DNA of 64,000 nt. Source: Gnetum montanum (Eukaryota > Streptophyta > Gnetopsida > Gnetales > Gnetaceae). Of this stretch, positions 35,440 to 47,713 are shown piece by piece (position 1 is the stretch's first letter; each line of letters opens with the position of its first letter). The position numbers and the translations under genes are program-made. Location: NCBI GenBank assembly GCA_015680685.1, contig MNCI01006048.1:3303-67302 (forward strand). The letters are read 5' to 3'. The notes below the pieces were generated by a model. That model ran no database searches. It was not told where the DNA came from and saw only the letters and a list, made by a program, of their open reading frames with translations.

Positions 35440-36720
35440 ATTTACACTAACCTAGCCATGAAGCCTAGAAGGTAGCCATAGAGGTGGCTGAACCATAAAT
35501 TAAAGTAGATGATCAAGGAGGAAATTGAAAAATTCTTCAAGGAAAGGTTCATCTATCCCATCATAGATAGTGAGTGAGTTATCCCACTAGTAATTATGCC
35601 AAAGAAAGGTGGAAAATGATAGGTCTACATTGACTTTAGGCCATTTAATATGGTAACATTTAAAGATCATTTTCCATTGTCATTTGTGGATCAAGTGTTG
35701 GATACCATATATGAGCATTGTTATTATAGCTTCTTGGATGGTTATAGTGGCTATAACCAAATCCAGATTATGCCAAAAGATCGGGCCAATATAACATTCA
35801 TGAGTCCTTGGGGGACTTTTGCATATTGTAAGATGATATTTGGTCTATGCAATGCCACTGCAACATTTTAATGCTTAGTCCTTAGTATTTTCCAATAATA
35901 GATTAGTAATGATATGCAAGTATTCATGGATGACTTTTCTACCTATGGAGCTACATTTGAGCAAGCTTTCGACTGCCTTGAGCAAGTACTGAAGAGATGT
36001 GTTGAAACAAATCTATGGCTCAACTAGAAAAAAATCCATCTTATGGTCTAAAAAGGCATTGTACTAGGGAAGAGAATCACACAAGAAGGGATTGAGGTAG
36101 ACCTAGAAAAGATAAGGGTCATTCAAGGAATAACATACTAGCCAGAGACAGTTAAAGATGTTCAATCATTCTTTGAACACATTGGCTACTATTGGCAATT
36201 CATAGAGAATTTCTTTAAGATCACAAAACCATTGGTAGATATTACAAAGAAACATGAATCTTTCATCTAGACTAAGGAATGTGAACATGCATTCTAACAG
36301 TTCAAGGAGAAACTCATAGAAGCATCAATCCTACAAGCACCAGATTGGTCCAGACCCTTCCAAATCATGATGGATGCACCTAACTACATCTTGGAAGTAG
36401 TGCTTATGCAAATGGATGATAAGAAACACCCATACTACATCTAGTATGTGATCTAAAGCATTGTGGGAGCACAATTAAATTACACTACAATGGAAAAAGA
36501 ACTAATGGCCATGATGTATGCTCTAGAAAAGTTCAGCCACTATGTGCTTGGCTACAAAGTATTTGTGCACATGGACCATAGTGTAATATGCTTCCTCATG
36601 AACAAGACAATGGTGAGCCCTTGTCTCGTATGGTGTTTCATGATCTTGGAATAATTCTATCTCATGATGGTAGATTGAAAAGGAACTAAGAATGTGATCA
36701 CTGACCACCTCTCTCACTTA
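35440..36720 (+). pseudogene. B2 reverse transcriptase and RNase H
   Basis: RT fingers (EEIEKFFKERFIYPI) begin near 35515. The longest open part, 35650-35871, reads FKDHFPLSFVDQVLD, then SFLDGYSGYNQIQI and WGTFAYCKMIFGLCNA. The catalytic box is FMDD at 35922-35933, followed by the Athila-like FSTYG. The RNase H domain (about 36350-36680) has MMDAPN where DAS is usual, YTTMEKELMAMMYALEKF and HMDHS near 36575. Multiple TAG/TAA stops interrupt it. Confidence 0.82.
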
Positions 36721-36869
36721 AGATGGGATAATAAAGAGGAGGAGATCTCACTCTCTGATTAGTTTTCAAAAAAACTCCTCTCTATGGGAACAATAAATGA
36801 CTGAATGCCCATAAAAATAACTTGATATAATGGCATCCTCACTTAGCTTCTCAATTAGAAGATGCCATA

Positions 36870-38130
36870 AGATCTTGAGTTTAGAAAGAAGCAACAATTT
36901 CTTCATTGGGCCAAATACTTCATAGAAATCAATGGACACCTCTACAAGGTGTGCATTGATGGCCTAATTCATTGGTGTGTCCATGATGAAGATCAATTGT
37001 GCATTCTCCAAGATGCTCATGAAGGGCCTTGCGAAGGCCACTACATAGGGAGATTCATGACTATAAAATTCCTAATGGGAGGATACTGTTGGCCTAAAAT
37101 ATTTAGGAATTCCCACTAGTTTGTTCAATCTTATGAATGTCGTCAACAAGATGGATGGATGACTACTCACATGGAAGGTCCTCAATAGTGGATTCAACCA
37201 TTTGAACCTTTTGACATATGGGGCATTGACTTCATGGGTTCCATCACACTCATGTCCAATGGAAAGACATATATTATCATAGTAGTTGACTACTATATAA
37301 AATGGGTAGAAGAAATAGTCATTACTGATTATACGTCATTCACTGTTGCTACATTTAGATAACAAAATATTGTAAATAAGTTTGGGGTGCCACATTCACT
37401 AATTTTTGACAATGGAACTCATTTCATAGGTGCCACTTTTAGAAAGTTAATGAAGTACTTAGTGGTTAAACATACATTAATAACACCCTACCATCCCTAA
37501 GCCAATACTCAAGAAGAGGTAACTAATCAAGAGATTATAAAAATACTAACATGGAACATTAGCAAATATTGGAAAGATTGGAGTACAAAACTTAATGATG
37601 CCCTCTAGACTTACCATTCAACATGGAAACTTCCTATTGGCTACTCTCACTATGAGTTGATGTATGGAAAACTTCCAACACTCTTGATTCAATCTAAGCT
37701 TCGTACACTCAAAACAACCTATGATCTAAATCTTGACCTAAGTCTAGCACAAAAAGAAATATTGAGCAACCTAAATGTACTAGATGAAAATCAATTAGTG
37801 GCCCTAACTTTGAATGAGGTGCACAAGGCATTCAACAAGAAACATCATGACCTCAGAATAAGGAAAGTAAAGCTTCAACCAAGAGATATGTTCCTCTATT
37901 GGAACCCCACACATGTTCCCTAGAAAGAAAAATTTTAAAAATTTTGGGAGGAACCTTATATAATTGATCAAACCTTTCCCTCTAGGGCCATGTTAATCTA
38001 CAATCCTAAAAGCCCAAATAAAAAGTAGTTGGTCAACATCCAACAAGTAAAACCTTTCCTCAAACCAAGGCAGGTTAATATAACTATCACCTCGATGGAT
38101 GGACAACCATGTTCCATTTTTTGAATCTCC
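36870..38130 (+). pseudogene. B2 integrase
   Basis: An HHCC-type N-terminal segment near 37015-37150 (LQDAHEGPCEGHYIG, then SYECRQQD). The core has D in GIDFMGS near 37228 and D in FDNGTHF near 37408. The expected Glu region is at about 37505 (ANTQEEVTNQEI). The C-terminal domain at 37657-38130 includes LNEVHKAFNKKHHD and VKLQPRDMFLYW. Decayed with many stops. C1 keeps only a scrap of this domain. Confidence 0.8.
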
Positions 38131-40257
38131 TCCTTCTAACTCAATCACTAGGGAAATGGCCATCTGTGCTAACAATCCATATGGCTTCTCAGTTTTTCTA
38201 TTTTTTACTTTTTACATTTTTTATTTTACAAGTTATTTATTTTCTAAACTTTTGACTTTTGATTTTGAATTTTTTTAAAATTTTCTATCATTGTTAATAC
38301 CTTTAAACCTTTCTTGATTATTTTACACTTTCTTATATATTTGACCTTGTTTTATTTTATTCAAGTATGATATTTCCTCATTTTTTCTGATAAAATTACT
38401 TTATTTCCACAAGACACAATGTCATTATTATTGTTTACTAATGATGGGTTATGCTTAATACTGATGTTTGATTTCTATTTTTAAATTTTGATGTTTGATG
38501 ACTATGACATGGTTTATTTTATATGGAATAGGTAGTGAGTCTCCATCATTTTCCCATCAAATAAAATCTATGGTTTTCCTTATTATAGGAATTTGAGATT
38601 CCTTTCATTAACAAAACTTCTAATCAATCAGTGACCTTGGTAGCTCTGAAATTAGGAAGGATTCAAAGATTTATAAAGGGTGTGACTTCATGGGGACCTA
38701 ATACTTTTTGTACTCTTCTACTTGCTTAAGTTCTTGAGTGTTTTTCACAGACTTCTTATCGTACCATTCGAAGCACTAATAAGAAGTCAAATAAAGTCTT
38801 AGATAGTGTGGTTCCGATCCAAAAATTCAAGAAAAAATGATGGAAATTCAACACACACCACTTAGACACCATGAACAAATAAGTCTTCACATGGTGTGGT
38901 TTCCATCCAAAAATTTGATAAAAATGATGAGAATTCAAATCACACCCCTTAGACAAATAAACAAGCTATAAGCATTGGTTATGGGACTAGAAAGACATGC
39001 ATCAATGCCTAAAGGTATCTTTTGACAAAGGCCCTCTCTTACTTCCTACTGCTCTCTTTTCTTCTCTTTATGAAATAGTGGTCATTTTGTGAAAGCACTC
39101 TTGTGTCTTGTGTGGGTGGACCAGTCTTAGAATGGTGATGCAAAGTCACTGAAAGTGGTTGATTTTCATCTAGACTAAGGACGGATCTTCTTAGGTGATT
39201 TTAAACACAAATTCCATAAGGGATTTATTATGACCTTAATTTATAATTCCATTCCACCTTCTTTGTCATCCATCCATGCCACCATAACTCACCTCATTGC
39301 TAGGTTCTATGTTATGCTCTATGTCATGGTCTGATGTGTTTAAATTCTTGGATAGATTCTTTTTGGTTGGTCCTTAAATTTTCATGACCATTAGTTAACT
39401 ATGGGGTCCACAAACTTCTTAGTTGAGGTCATGCAAGGGTAGCAAGGGCATGAGCCTGCTATGGGGAGGATACACTTATATAGCTCCTGGTTTGGTTATT
39501 TGGGTTCCTTAGCTTAGACATTGCTATAACCCTATTTTTTGCATATTCCATTATGTATTCCACTCAACGCTTATTAACCTTTTATTTCATTCATCCCCCA
39601 AATCATTTTTTCTCCATTTTCCAAAACTTATGAGGTCCAACATCCTCTTCTCATATTTTGATACTATTCTTAGCCTTTTGAGCTTTCATTTGATGCTAAT
39701 TTTATTCAAAAACTTCTTGTATTTTGCAAGTTTCATCAAAGTCAATGGTTGTCTATAGTGGTCAATAGCTAAATTGATGATGCCCTATAATCCTATATAT
39801 ACTACTACACACTTAGAAATTTTTGTCATTTTCCTCATAACACATGGGGATTTTTTGCCATTTTTCAGATCCCAAAACGTTCCAGAGCCCTTAACTTCCC
39901 AACTGTTTGTTCAAATCACTCCATTCTTTGATCCTATAGTTATTGGAGGTTAGCTCTTTATCATAGGAATCACAAATCTTAAGGTTTTTGATGAAATGTT
40001 TTGAAAATTTTTCTAACTTCCCCAAAGTGTTAATAACCTTAACAATATACAAACATAAATTTTTTTAAGAGTTAACTCTTTCAACAAGCTCTAATATGAT
40101 TTATTAACAATAACACATAAATAAAATAATGATTGGAATAATTAAATTAACCATAATCGCAACTTAGTCAAGTGTAACTATCCTAAAGAGATAAAGATAT
40201 TCTAATTGCTTCATGTTACACAATGATTGCTAAACCATGGTCTTATTGTGATTATAG
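38131..40257 (+). other. B2 spacer between integrase and third ORF
   Basis: About 2.1 kb without recognisable protein. Holds a T-rich start (38190-38300), an imperfect duplication (38806-38961) and the conserved block near 39430-39480 (GGGTAGCAAGGGCATGAGCC, then GGGGAGGATACACTT). The end, TGTGATTATAG directly before ATG at 40258, looks like a splice acceptor. Confidence 0.6.
38806..38961 (+). repeat. Imperfect tandem duplication in the B2 spacer
   Basis: Units 38806-38881 and 38894-38961 share GTGTGGTT, then ATCCAAAAATT, AAAATGATG, GAAATTCAA/GAATTCAA and CTTAGACA. The second unit is shorter. Confidence 0.7.
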
Positions 40258-42510
40258 ATGGTAAAAAAATCAAAATGCCCATAATAAGGATAACCCTCTC
40301 AACCAAGGGAGAAATGACCCAAGGCTATAAAGGGCCAATAAGAACAAGCCCAAGAACTGCCAGAGGTAACGAGACCTCTTCATGAGGAGCATAAAGAGGA
40401 ATCTATTCAAAAAATTCCAAAAGAATAAGTGCTAATAGAGAAATCACAATAAGGGGAAGCACTAGGACTCATGCCAAGGCTTAAGGTCATTTTAACTCAA
40501 GCTTGCCTTAACATCATTAAGTCTTAAGAAATTCAACACTAAGTCCTCCAAGAAATAAACTACAGGTCAAATCTAGAGAAAGCTCTAGTAGAAGTCAAAA
40601 CACAATTGCAAACCTCTCCCATGTGGCCAGTCATCACATCTAGTGGGAAATGGTACATGGGAGAGACATATCTCTTCTAAAACAATAGAAGGCCAAAGTT
40701 CATAGTAAAAATCAAGGATATTCAAGTGTCCTACTTAGCCAAGGCTATCACACAGGCATTAGGATTGCTTGATATTAGGACATAGTTGCCTAAGCTATCA
40801 ACAAAACATGATCCTAAAGCCAAAAAGAGTGGACTTAGTGATGTTACAGGGTCAATCATAAGGAGTATGGTGTGCTCACATCAATGAAGCACATCTATTT
40901 TAAAATTGTAGCCTACCACCTCAAGCCAACAATGAGGCTTAGCAACATGATTGCCTTCTCCACCCAAGCATGTGTCATTCTAAGTAGGAGATTTCTTATG
41001 AACCTTCCATAAATAATCTATTTGAAGATGAAGAAGTGTTTCAAGGAAAATGAACATGGAAGAAAAACCTTGCCCTTTTCATGCCTCATCTGAAAACTCT
41101 GCAAAAGGGTGGGAATCATCCACTACACTAATGACATAATTAGGCATGCTCCTTTGGATTCATGATCCAAAATCATGAAGGAAAAGACACCTAGCATAAC
41201 TCAAGAAGAGGAGTAATTGCCACCTCCACTGCCTACTTAAGAAATAATGTTGGAGGCCCACATAGCCATTCAGGACTTGCACAAAATCTGAGGGCAACTC
41301 TTGCATAAGAAAGAGCAATGTGTAGGGAGGAGTAGTGTAGACCCATCTATGTATTTAGTAATAATGAGTGACCTTAATGAGGTGGCTTGAACAATTAACT
41401 AGATGGAAAGGGGTGGACTAATATTCTCTAACCAACGAATGTAGTTTCCTATGATGTTAGATCCTAATGCTTGAAAGGTGATGGTGTCATTATCACAACA
41501 CCATTTATTTCCATAAATCTCTAGGAATGCTACCTCCTCCTCAATGCATTTGGAGGAAGATGGAGGGGCCACTATACTAGTGATACAACACCAAGGGCAA
41601 GAGACTATAGTTGAGGTAGTTGCTAACTACATTGCTAAAGCACTTAATGCACTTGTGGCATCTGTATCAAACATATTTACACTTTGAGATGTGCACACAT
41701 CTGCTAGCATAGTCAGTAGGAAATTGAATGCAACCCAACATGAAGAATTGCTAAATCGATTGGTGGGGACTAGGCAACTGATTTCGAATATCTTTGATTT
41801 TCTAGATAACATAATCATAACTTAGTTGGAACTGCTAAAAATAAAAGGAAAATGCATCATCTTAGAGTAGCAACTTGAAATGGCTCAAGCACAAAATCAA
41901 TGCTTGGCCATGGAGGTTGCCGAATTATGTGCTTGCCTTGCTAATCTTACAATTCTTAGCTTGACCATAACTAGAGATGAAGCTTTTCAACAACTTCAAA
42001 AACAACTCAAGAAGGTTGAGGAGGAAACAGTGATGTTCATCTTCTACCAGTCCATATTTAGTTCAGAAACACTTCATTTAGATGTGCCAGAAGAATGAAG
42101 CATTGACCGTAGAGAATCATCTCCTATGCAATGTTGATGATTAAAAAGAAAAAAATGCAAGAATTCATTCATCAACAACATGAGTATCTAGCTAGGGTGA
42201 ATCTTAAATTAAGAAAATTATTCTTAGAAAATCAAAATCTATTAATGAAAGAAGTTCGTGCCTTGCACTAGAAATCTACTATTAAGATTGCTGCCTAGAA
42301 AAATGAAGCTTTAAAGTATGAAAGAGTTAAAAATCACTATAGAGACCAGGTTGGTTTGTATAAGTAAGTTAATGAAAAGCACATCCAGATGAAAATGGAA
42401 AAAGTAAATGAAGCTCTCTAGCAACTTCAACAAGGAAAATAAGTTTGGCAACTCATCATTGATGGGATTGATGCCTATAATAATGTGGAGATTTGACTTA
42501 AGGAGTTGCA
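40258..42510 (+). pseudogene. B2 third ORF (env-position protein), decayed
   Basis: Starts at ATG 40258, directly after a possible splice acceptor. The N-terminal part is Q/K-rich. A conserved domain at about 40560-40850 reads KALVEVKTQLQTSPM, then SGKWYMGETYLF and VKIKDIQVSYLAKAI; C1 and E carry the same domain. The C-terminal half (about 41620-42510) is helical and coiled-coil-like (FQQLQKQLKKVEEE near 41982-42023; LKELQIEEM near 42500). Stops are mainly TAA/TAG/TGA at probable Q and R codons. No transmembrane segment is evident, so calling it envelope would rest on position only. Confidence 0.75.
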
Positions 42511-43315
42511 AATAGAAGAGATGACAAAATACATGGAGTTTTCCAATCTTTGCTATGTAAACCTAGTGATGCTAACTACCATATGGTCATGGTTATAGTT
42601 AGAAAAAAAATGGCTAGCTCATATTTGTTATAGGAGGTAGAGTTCAAAACCATAAAGACACCAAGCACAAGCTTGAGACTACAAATACTAAACTTAAAGT
42701 TCTTAGAGAATGAGTCATAGGTCAATGAGTATCTATTAAGAACTTAACTCAAAGGATGAATGATTACCAAGAGTTAAAGGATGTAGTCAGATCATTCGAC
42801 ATTGAATGCAAATAATTTGTTGCCTAGTTTATCAATATAGAGTTTTTTCTAGCAATCCCATGTCCCTAGGATGTGCCTATTCTAACGCACATTGGAAAAG
42901 CTACATGGATAGTGCATGATCCTAAAATTTATGAGGAGAAATGAAAGTATTATTGGATGTGTTCTGCCTCCCACCAAAGGTTGCAGCAACAGTAGGACAA
43001 CCATAGCCACCTTGACTACCACACATGCATGATGTTGATGAAGGTCACTTAGAACCTCAGAAGTAATCACCACCTAGGACTATCTAATCGTTTTCACCAA
43101 ACTTTACACCATCAAGGAACATGCTATCCAATTTTGAGAATCATGTCATGGTGTTCAATTTTGTATCATGAACATCATCATTTTTATAATGTGTTGATCC
43201 ATACACTCAGGCACTCCATTTTTGTTAAGTCAATCTAGTTTGTTTATAAAAGGTCAGTCAATAATCCCATACCTTTCCAATTTTGTAAAAGAACTTGAGG
43301 ATGAGTTTTCATTTA
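42511..43315 (+). other. B2 3' untranslated region
   Basis: No recognised coding sequence. From about 43152 (GTGTTCAATTTTGTA) it matches B3 at 7802-7990, including GAGGATGAGTTTTCATT just before the polypurine tract. Confidence 0.6.
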
Positions 43316-43327
43316 GTCATGGGGGTA
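43316..43327 (+). promoter_or_regulatory. Polypurine tract of B2
   Basis: GTCATGGGGGTA immediately before the TGATAAGAG start of the 3' LTR. Confidence 0.8.
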
Positions 43328-44200
43328 TGATAAGAGTTGTAGTTTCTTAGCTACATCAATGAGGCCTTGTCGATGCATTGTATCATGCGTTGATGACAGC
43401 CTATCAATGCAGTGTCTACTTTCTGGCTATAAATACATGCCTACTAGCCACATTTATGGAAACAAGAGTTCAATAGTAGCAAAGCTCTCAAAGTTCATTC
43501 ATTTAAGAGTTAGAATATTTTTCTTGAGTTTGCACAATAGGAGTCATTGAGTGTACAAATCTTTATTCGAGCATTGTTGTACTTAAGCACGATCGTGTGT
43601 GTCACAATAAAGATGATCTTTCTAATAAACCTTGTAGCAATGTGGATAGATTAAATATCTCATTTATTCATTTAATGTTTTCAATTATTTATTTATTAAA
43701 TATTTCCAGCAATTAAGCCAATGAAAGAATTGAGCAAGATAAGCTAGATAGATTAACACATAAGTATAGGCACTTCGAGCGTAACATGTATTTGCTTGGT
43801 AATCCTAGCAACATTATTGCTTGGTATGCCTAGTAGCATAGTTCTTCGTGACCCAGTAATGGATATGTGGGTTTAGGATGTGTGTAGAAAGTGGGGTCAG
43901 ATGCTTATGTTAGAACTATTTAATTAGTTAAATTAAATTAGTTGATCCAATTTATTTATCTTTTTTTAAATATCAAATCATAAAATACAAAATAATAAAA
44001 ATCAAATGCCTTAATTGTAGTTAACCATACTAGTGTATGTCACAAGTGTAATTGGGAAGACAACGAACGACCTTAAGCCAAGATTCACCTCCTAGAGGGA
44101 TAGTGCACCAAAAAATATAAAGTTCACAAAATTCGAGTGGATTGCACGTGAATGCTTGTGATTTTTATGGTTGGGCATAGGGGTGCATCACCACTCATCA
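43328..44200 (+). repeat. 3' LTR of B2 (873 bp)
   Basis: Pairs with 31197-32064. Starts TGATAAGAGTTGTAG and ends CACCACTCATCA. TATAAATA at 43429-43436. Followed by the right TSD CACAT. Confidence 0.9.
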
Positions 44201-44205
44201 CACAT

Positions 44206-44856
44206 GATTTTTACCATTTTATATGTTTATCTATTTTTAGCCCAAGTTTAAAATAAGGTAATTAAGTATTCATTAATCTAACAAACAAACTATTGCCTTG
44301 AGTTATTTCCTAATACAAGTATCTAGTCCCACTTAGTGTACACATCCTCAATGCATTAAAACGTTGTTAGGCTACCAAGTGCTAGCACTACTAGGATTAC
44401 CAAGCATTAACATTATGCTCAAGGTGGTCATACTCATGTGTGTATTAGTTAATCTTATTTAATTAACTAATGACATAGAAGTAAATTGCAGAAATACTAG
44501 AGTGCATTAAAGTAAACATTATGCTATTTCTAAATGCTATAAGGTATTCCAAAAAGTTTGTCTTTATTGTTGTCACAATGAAGTGTCTAGGTACATCAAT
44601 GTTTAAATAAGAATCTATATAGTTCTTAACTCCTACTACGTGCACTTAGAAAATATTCTAATTTTCATAAAAACAAACTAAAAGAACTTCCCTAAGCTAT
44701 TGACCAACTGATGTCATAAATGTAGTGGGTACGCATATTTATATAGGTAGAACTAGATGCCATGTCAATGCATATGCATCAATGAATTAGATCATGCATC
44801 AATGGGTATGCACCAATGGGGATGCATCAGCATAGCCCATTGATGATGATTCATCA
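44206..44856 (-). repeat. 5' LTR of C1, outer piece
   Basis: Continues the C1 LTR after B2. The minus-strand TATA box (TATAAATA) is at 44743-44736. Upstream of it are several ATGCATC/ATGCACC-type repeats (about 44768-44835). The outer end on the minus strand is TGATGAATCATCATC. Confidence 0.85.
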
Positions 44857-44861
44857 ACTAT

Positions 44862-45259
44862 GTTTCACTACTTGAGCTAGATATGAATTTTTGGAACGTT
44901 TCTATTCATAGGTGAATCTAAGAATTATGGAGATCATTAGCATTTTTGGACCAAAAGGATTTCAATTGCAAATAATGGAAGTCCTATATTTTCACAAACC
45001 AAAGATCTCCAAACATGATAGTGATTTCTTGTTTGTTAGGTGGAGTCAAGAATATTTACATTACATTCATTTAAACAGTTTATGGTGCTATGATTTAGCA
45101 CCAAAAACAAGGATAGGCTAGCATGCAAAATTACATGGAAATTCCTATGGAATCAATCCAAATTGCAATTACAATTCTGCAAGTTTTGCCAATATAAAGG
45201 GTTAAGAACCCTAAGCCTACACTAGAACATCAATTTTAAGAGATTATTTTTTGGGATAC
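44862..45259. other. No recognisable gene
   Basis: Unassigned sequence between C1 and the L1-type LINE. It may be the 5' part of the LINE, since a short frame at 44912-45121 runs into it, but no motif is recognised. Confidence 0.35.
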
Positions 45260-47713
45260 AAACCCTACACCACTACAAATGGCATCATCTACCCTATCAA
45301 TACAACTCCATAAACTTATTCTAATTACCAATTATAGCTAGTCAAGTGACTAAGGTGGCCCAGAAATGATGCAATTTTAATGCCAAGCATAACAAGTAGT
45401 TACAGTTGAGTTGTTAGGACGCTCTAAAAAATTGACATGAAGGAACATATTCATTCACTCACAAACAAAAATTCTTAGCTATAATGTGAGAATAGACCAA
45501 TAGATTATGGTAGTCTTATGAAAAACTAAATTTTATATGCTTACAAGAAACTAAAATTGGTGATGTAAGTAGCATTTCTACTATTCATGGTCATTTCCCT
45601 TAGTGTGGTTTTAATTTTTATGGTTCAAATAGAATTTCAAGTGGACTATGGAAAATTTGGAAATTTCATCTTATGGTCTCCTTACTTTGGTCTCATTAGC
45701 ATTCTCTCACCATCAAAATTACAAGAACATCATACTAGATTTTAATTAATGTGTATGAGTTTGCCTAAGTCAAATATTAAGCCTTATATTGGGAATAAAT
45801 TTCATTAAAAATTCAAAACATTATTGATACAATCCTACTTACTGGTAACTTTAATTCTATTCTAATTTACTATGAGAAATCAGAGGAACAATGGAATTTC
45901 ATAACCCATATTCTCTTTATGAATGTCATAGTGTTCTTAGCTTATATTGATATCCATCTTATAACATGAAAATATACTTGGTCAAATCAACATCAAGGTG
46001 TATCTAGAGTATTATGTAAGTTGGATTGTTTTCTTAGTTTTATCCCTTTTCTTCTGCTCATCATATACCTTGTACATTCTTAGGTCATTAATCCATTTTT
46101 CTTAATATAGAAGTTAGGTATCATAAACAAATGTTTAAGTGAAATAATTGTTGGATTGAATATTTTTAAGCTGAGGAAATTATCAAGCAACAATTGTAGT
46201 AAAATATTTTTGGCATTATATAGTTTAAGGTACTTTAAAAATTGAAATATGTTGGATAGGCTATGATCCAATGGAGAAAGCAACATCCACTTCATTATCA
46301 CAACTAGAAGTAAGATATACTTGCCTAATTAAATCAAATTCAACAAAAACTAATGCAGTAGGTTGGTTTCATGCTCTTTAAGAACATGAGTAGCCTCTTC
46401 CTCATGCTTTTGAGAATTTCTAGTAATAAGAATTAGAGTATTAAAAACAAAAGGCCATAATGAAATGACTACTTTATGGCAATACATGTACAACAATTTT
46501 TCCATCAATATCCATTAGTATGTCATTCAAAATCATGAATTATTCAATCAAAATAGGATGATGGTATTATCACTTTAGGTTAAGATTGAATTTCCATCAA
46601 TACAGTAAATTTTTTTAATGATTTATTAGGTAAATGAATAAATCCTAGAAAAAAGAGGCATTAAAAGAGATCATTGAAGTAATTGATTCTAAACTCACAC
46701 CATACAATATCCAATTACTTGATATGACATCAATAATGGTGGAGGTATGGGATACTGTAAAAGGTATGACCAATAATAAGGCACTAGGCTCATATAGATT
46801 TCCAATTAAATTTTTCAAAAAATTATGGCATATTTTTGGTAAAGATATATTTAACATTATCTTTGAGTTTTAGAGGCTAGATTGTATCTTAGGTAAATTC
46901 AATATCACATGGATTTCTTTATAGTCAAAGAAGGTTAAACCAAGTAATATCAAAAATGTTTAATCCCATTAGCTTATGCAATATAATAAATCCAAATTTA
47001 TGGCAAATCAAGGAAGCAAGATTCTTCAATCTATTATCATACCTAATCAAGCTAGTTTTTCATCTAGAAGATACTTTTAAATCAATATTTTCTCATCCAA
47101 GAAATTCTCTATTCAGTCCATCTCTAAAAGACACCCAATGTAGCTATCAAATTATATATAAGCATAGCCTATGATACAAAATTAGATACATCTAAGCTTA
47201 CATAGAGATAAAATATTACCATTGGATGCCTCATCAACTTTCTTAGTTATTATGTGTACTATTAGGCTTCACTTTTTATGTTTTTCTTAATATTTTTCTT
47301 ATTGTTATCTAAATTACAATTTCTAATTATTTTTTTTGGTTTGCTTCATGTACAAATTTTTGTTACTTGATGTACCCTAATTACTATAGAACTGAGTTTA
47401 CCTTTTCATAAAAAATTATTCATACAAATAATAAATTTTAAGGAAATTTTTGTATGTGTTATTTAATTTAATAGTTTTGGTTCTAGGTCATTATACAAAA
47501 AAATTTGTTGTATTCATATTTTATTGTAAATAGTAATAATATTTTATTATTTCTATGTAGATACAAAGTGAAACACCACCAAAATTTGCATGTCAGAACT
47601 ATTTTTTCATCACGTAACCTTCACTCCATGAAACCTAAAGAACTTCATTGTAAATGTGAATATTGTATCCAAGAAAGGGAAATTTCACATACTTTATACT
47701 TTTGGGTCTAAAA
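45260..47713 (+). pseudogene. L1-type LINE relic: endonuclease, RT scraps, C-terminal zinc motif
   Basis: L1-type LINEs encode an APE-like endonuclease and RT. The endonuclease is recognised near 45516-45570 (FICLQETKIGD), 45845-45880 (TGNFNSIL.YYEKS) and 45973-46030 (KYTWSNQHQGVSRV, then KLDCF). RT finger sequence appears near 46741-46800 (EVWDTVKGMTNNKALGSYRF) and 46930-47090 (KKVKPSNIKN, then IIPNQASFSSR). The RT catalytic core is missing. Near 47635-47710 a C-x2-C...H motif (CKCEYCIQEREISHTLYFW) matches the C-terminal zinc motif of plant LINEs. An internal deletion removed most of the RT. Frameshifts and stops are frequent. Confidence 0.7.

Larger units (their letters stand above)
31197..44200 (+). 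mobile_element. Element B2: full-length 13-kb Athila-like retrotransposon
   Basis: 13,004 bp flanked by perfect TSDs CACAT (31192-31196 and 44201-44205). Order: 5' LTR 31197-32064, tRNA-Asp-type primer-binding site, gag, protease, RT (FMDD), RNase H, integrase, a 2-kb spacer, third ORF (from 40258), polypurine tract and 3' LTR 43328-44200. The RT wording (VFMDDFSTYG, then LKRCVETNL) and the extra ORF after integrase point to the Athila branch of Ty3/gypsy. All frames carry many stops, often TAG where CAG or TGG would be expected. The element is dead but structurally complete and is the family reference in this window. Confidence 0.9.
21110..44856 (-). mobile_element. Element C1: family-B/C retrotransposon split by B2
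   Basis: Minus-strand element. Its 3' LTR is at 21110-21823 (then a sequence gap), with the third ORF, a partly deleted pol, gag and primer-binding site to the right. Its 5' LTR is split into 31005-31196 and 44206-44856 by B2. The uninterrupted sequence is preserved in the other LTR copy (CAAGGCACATGATTTG near 21292), which proves the split. Flanks ATTAT (21105-21109) and ACTAT (44857-44861) differ at one position and are a likely decayed TSD. Without B2 the element is about 10.7 kb. Confidence 0.85.

Noticed and set aside
40258-42510. Third ORF considered a true envelope gene
   Set aside because: No signal peptide, membrane segment or glycoprotein-like cysteine pattern is evident; only its position recalls env.
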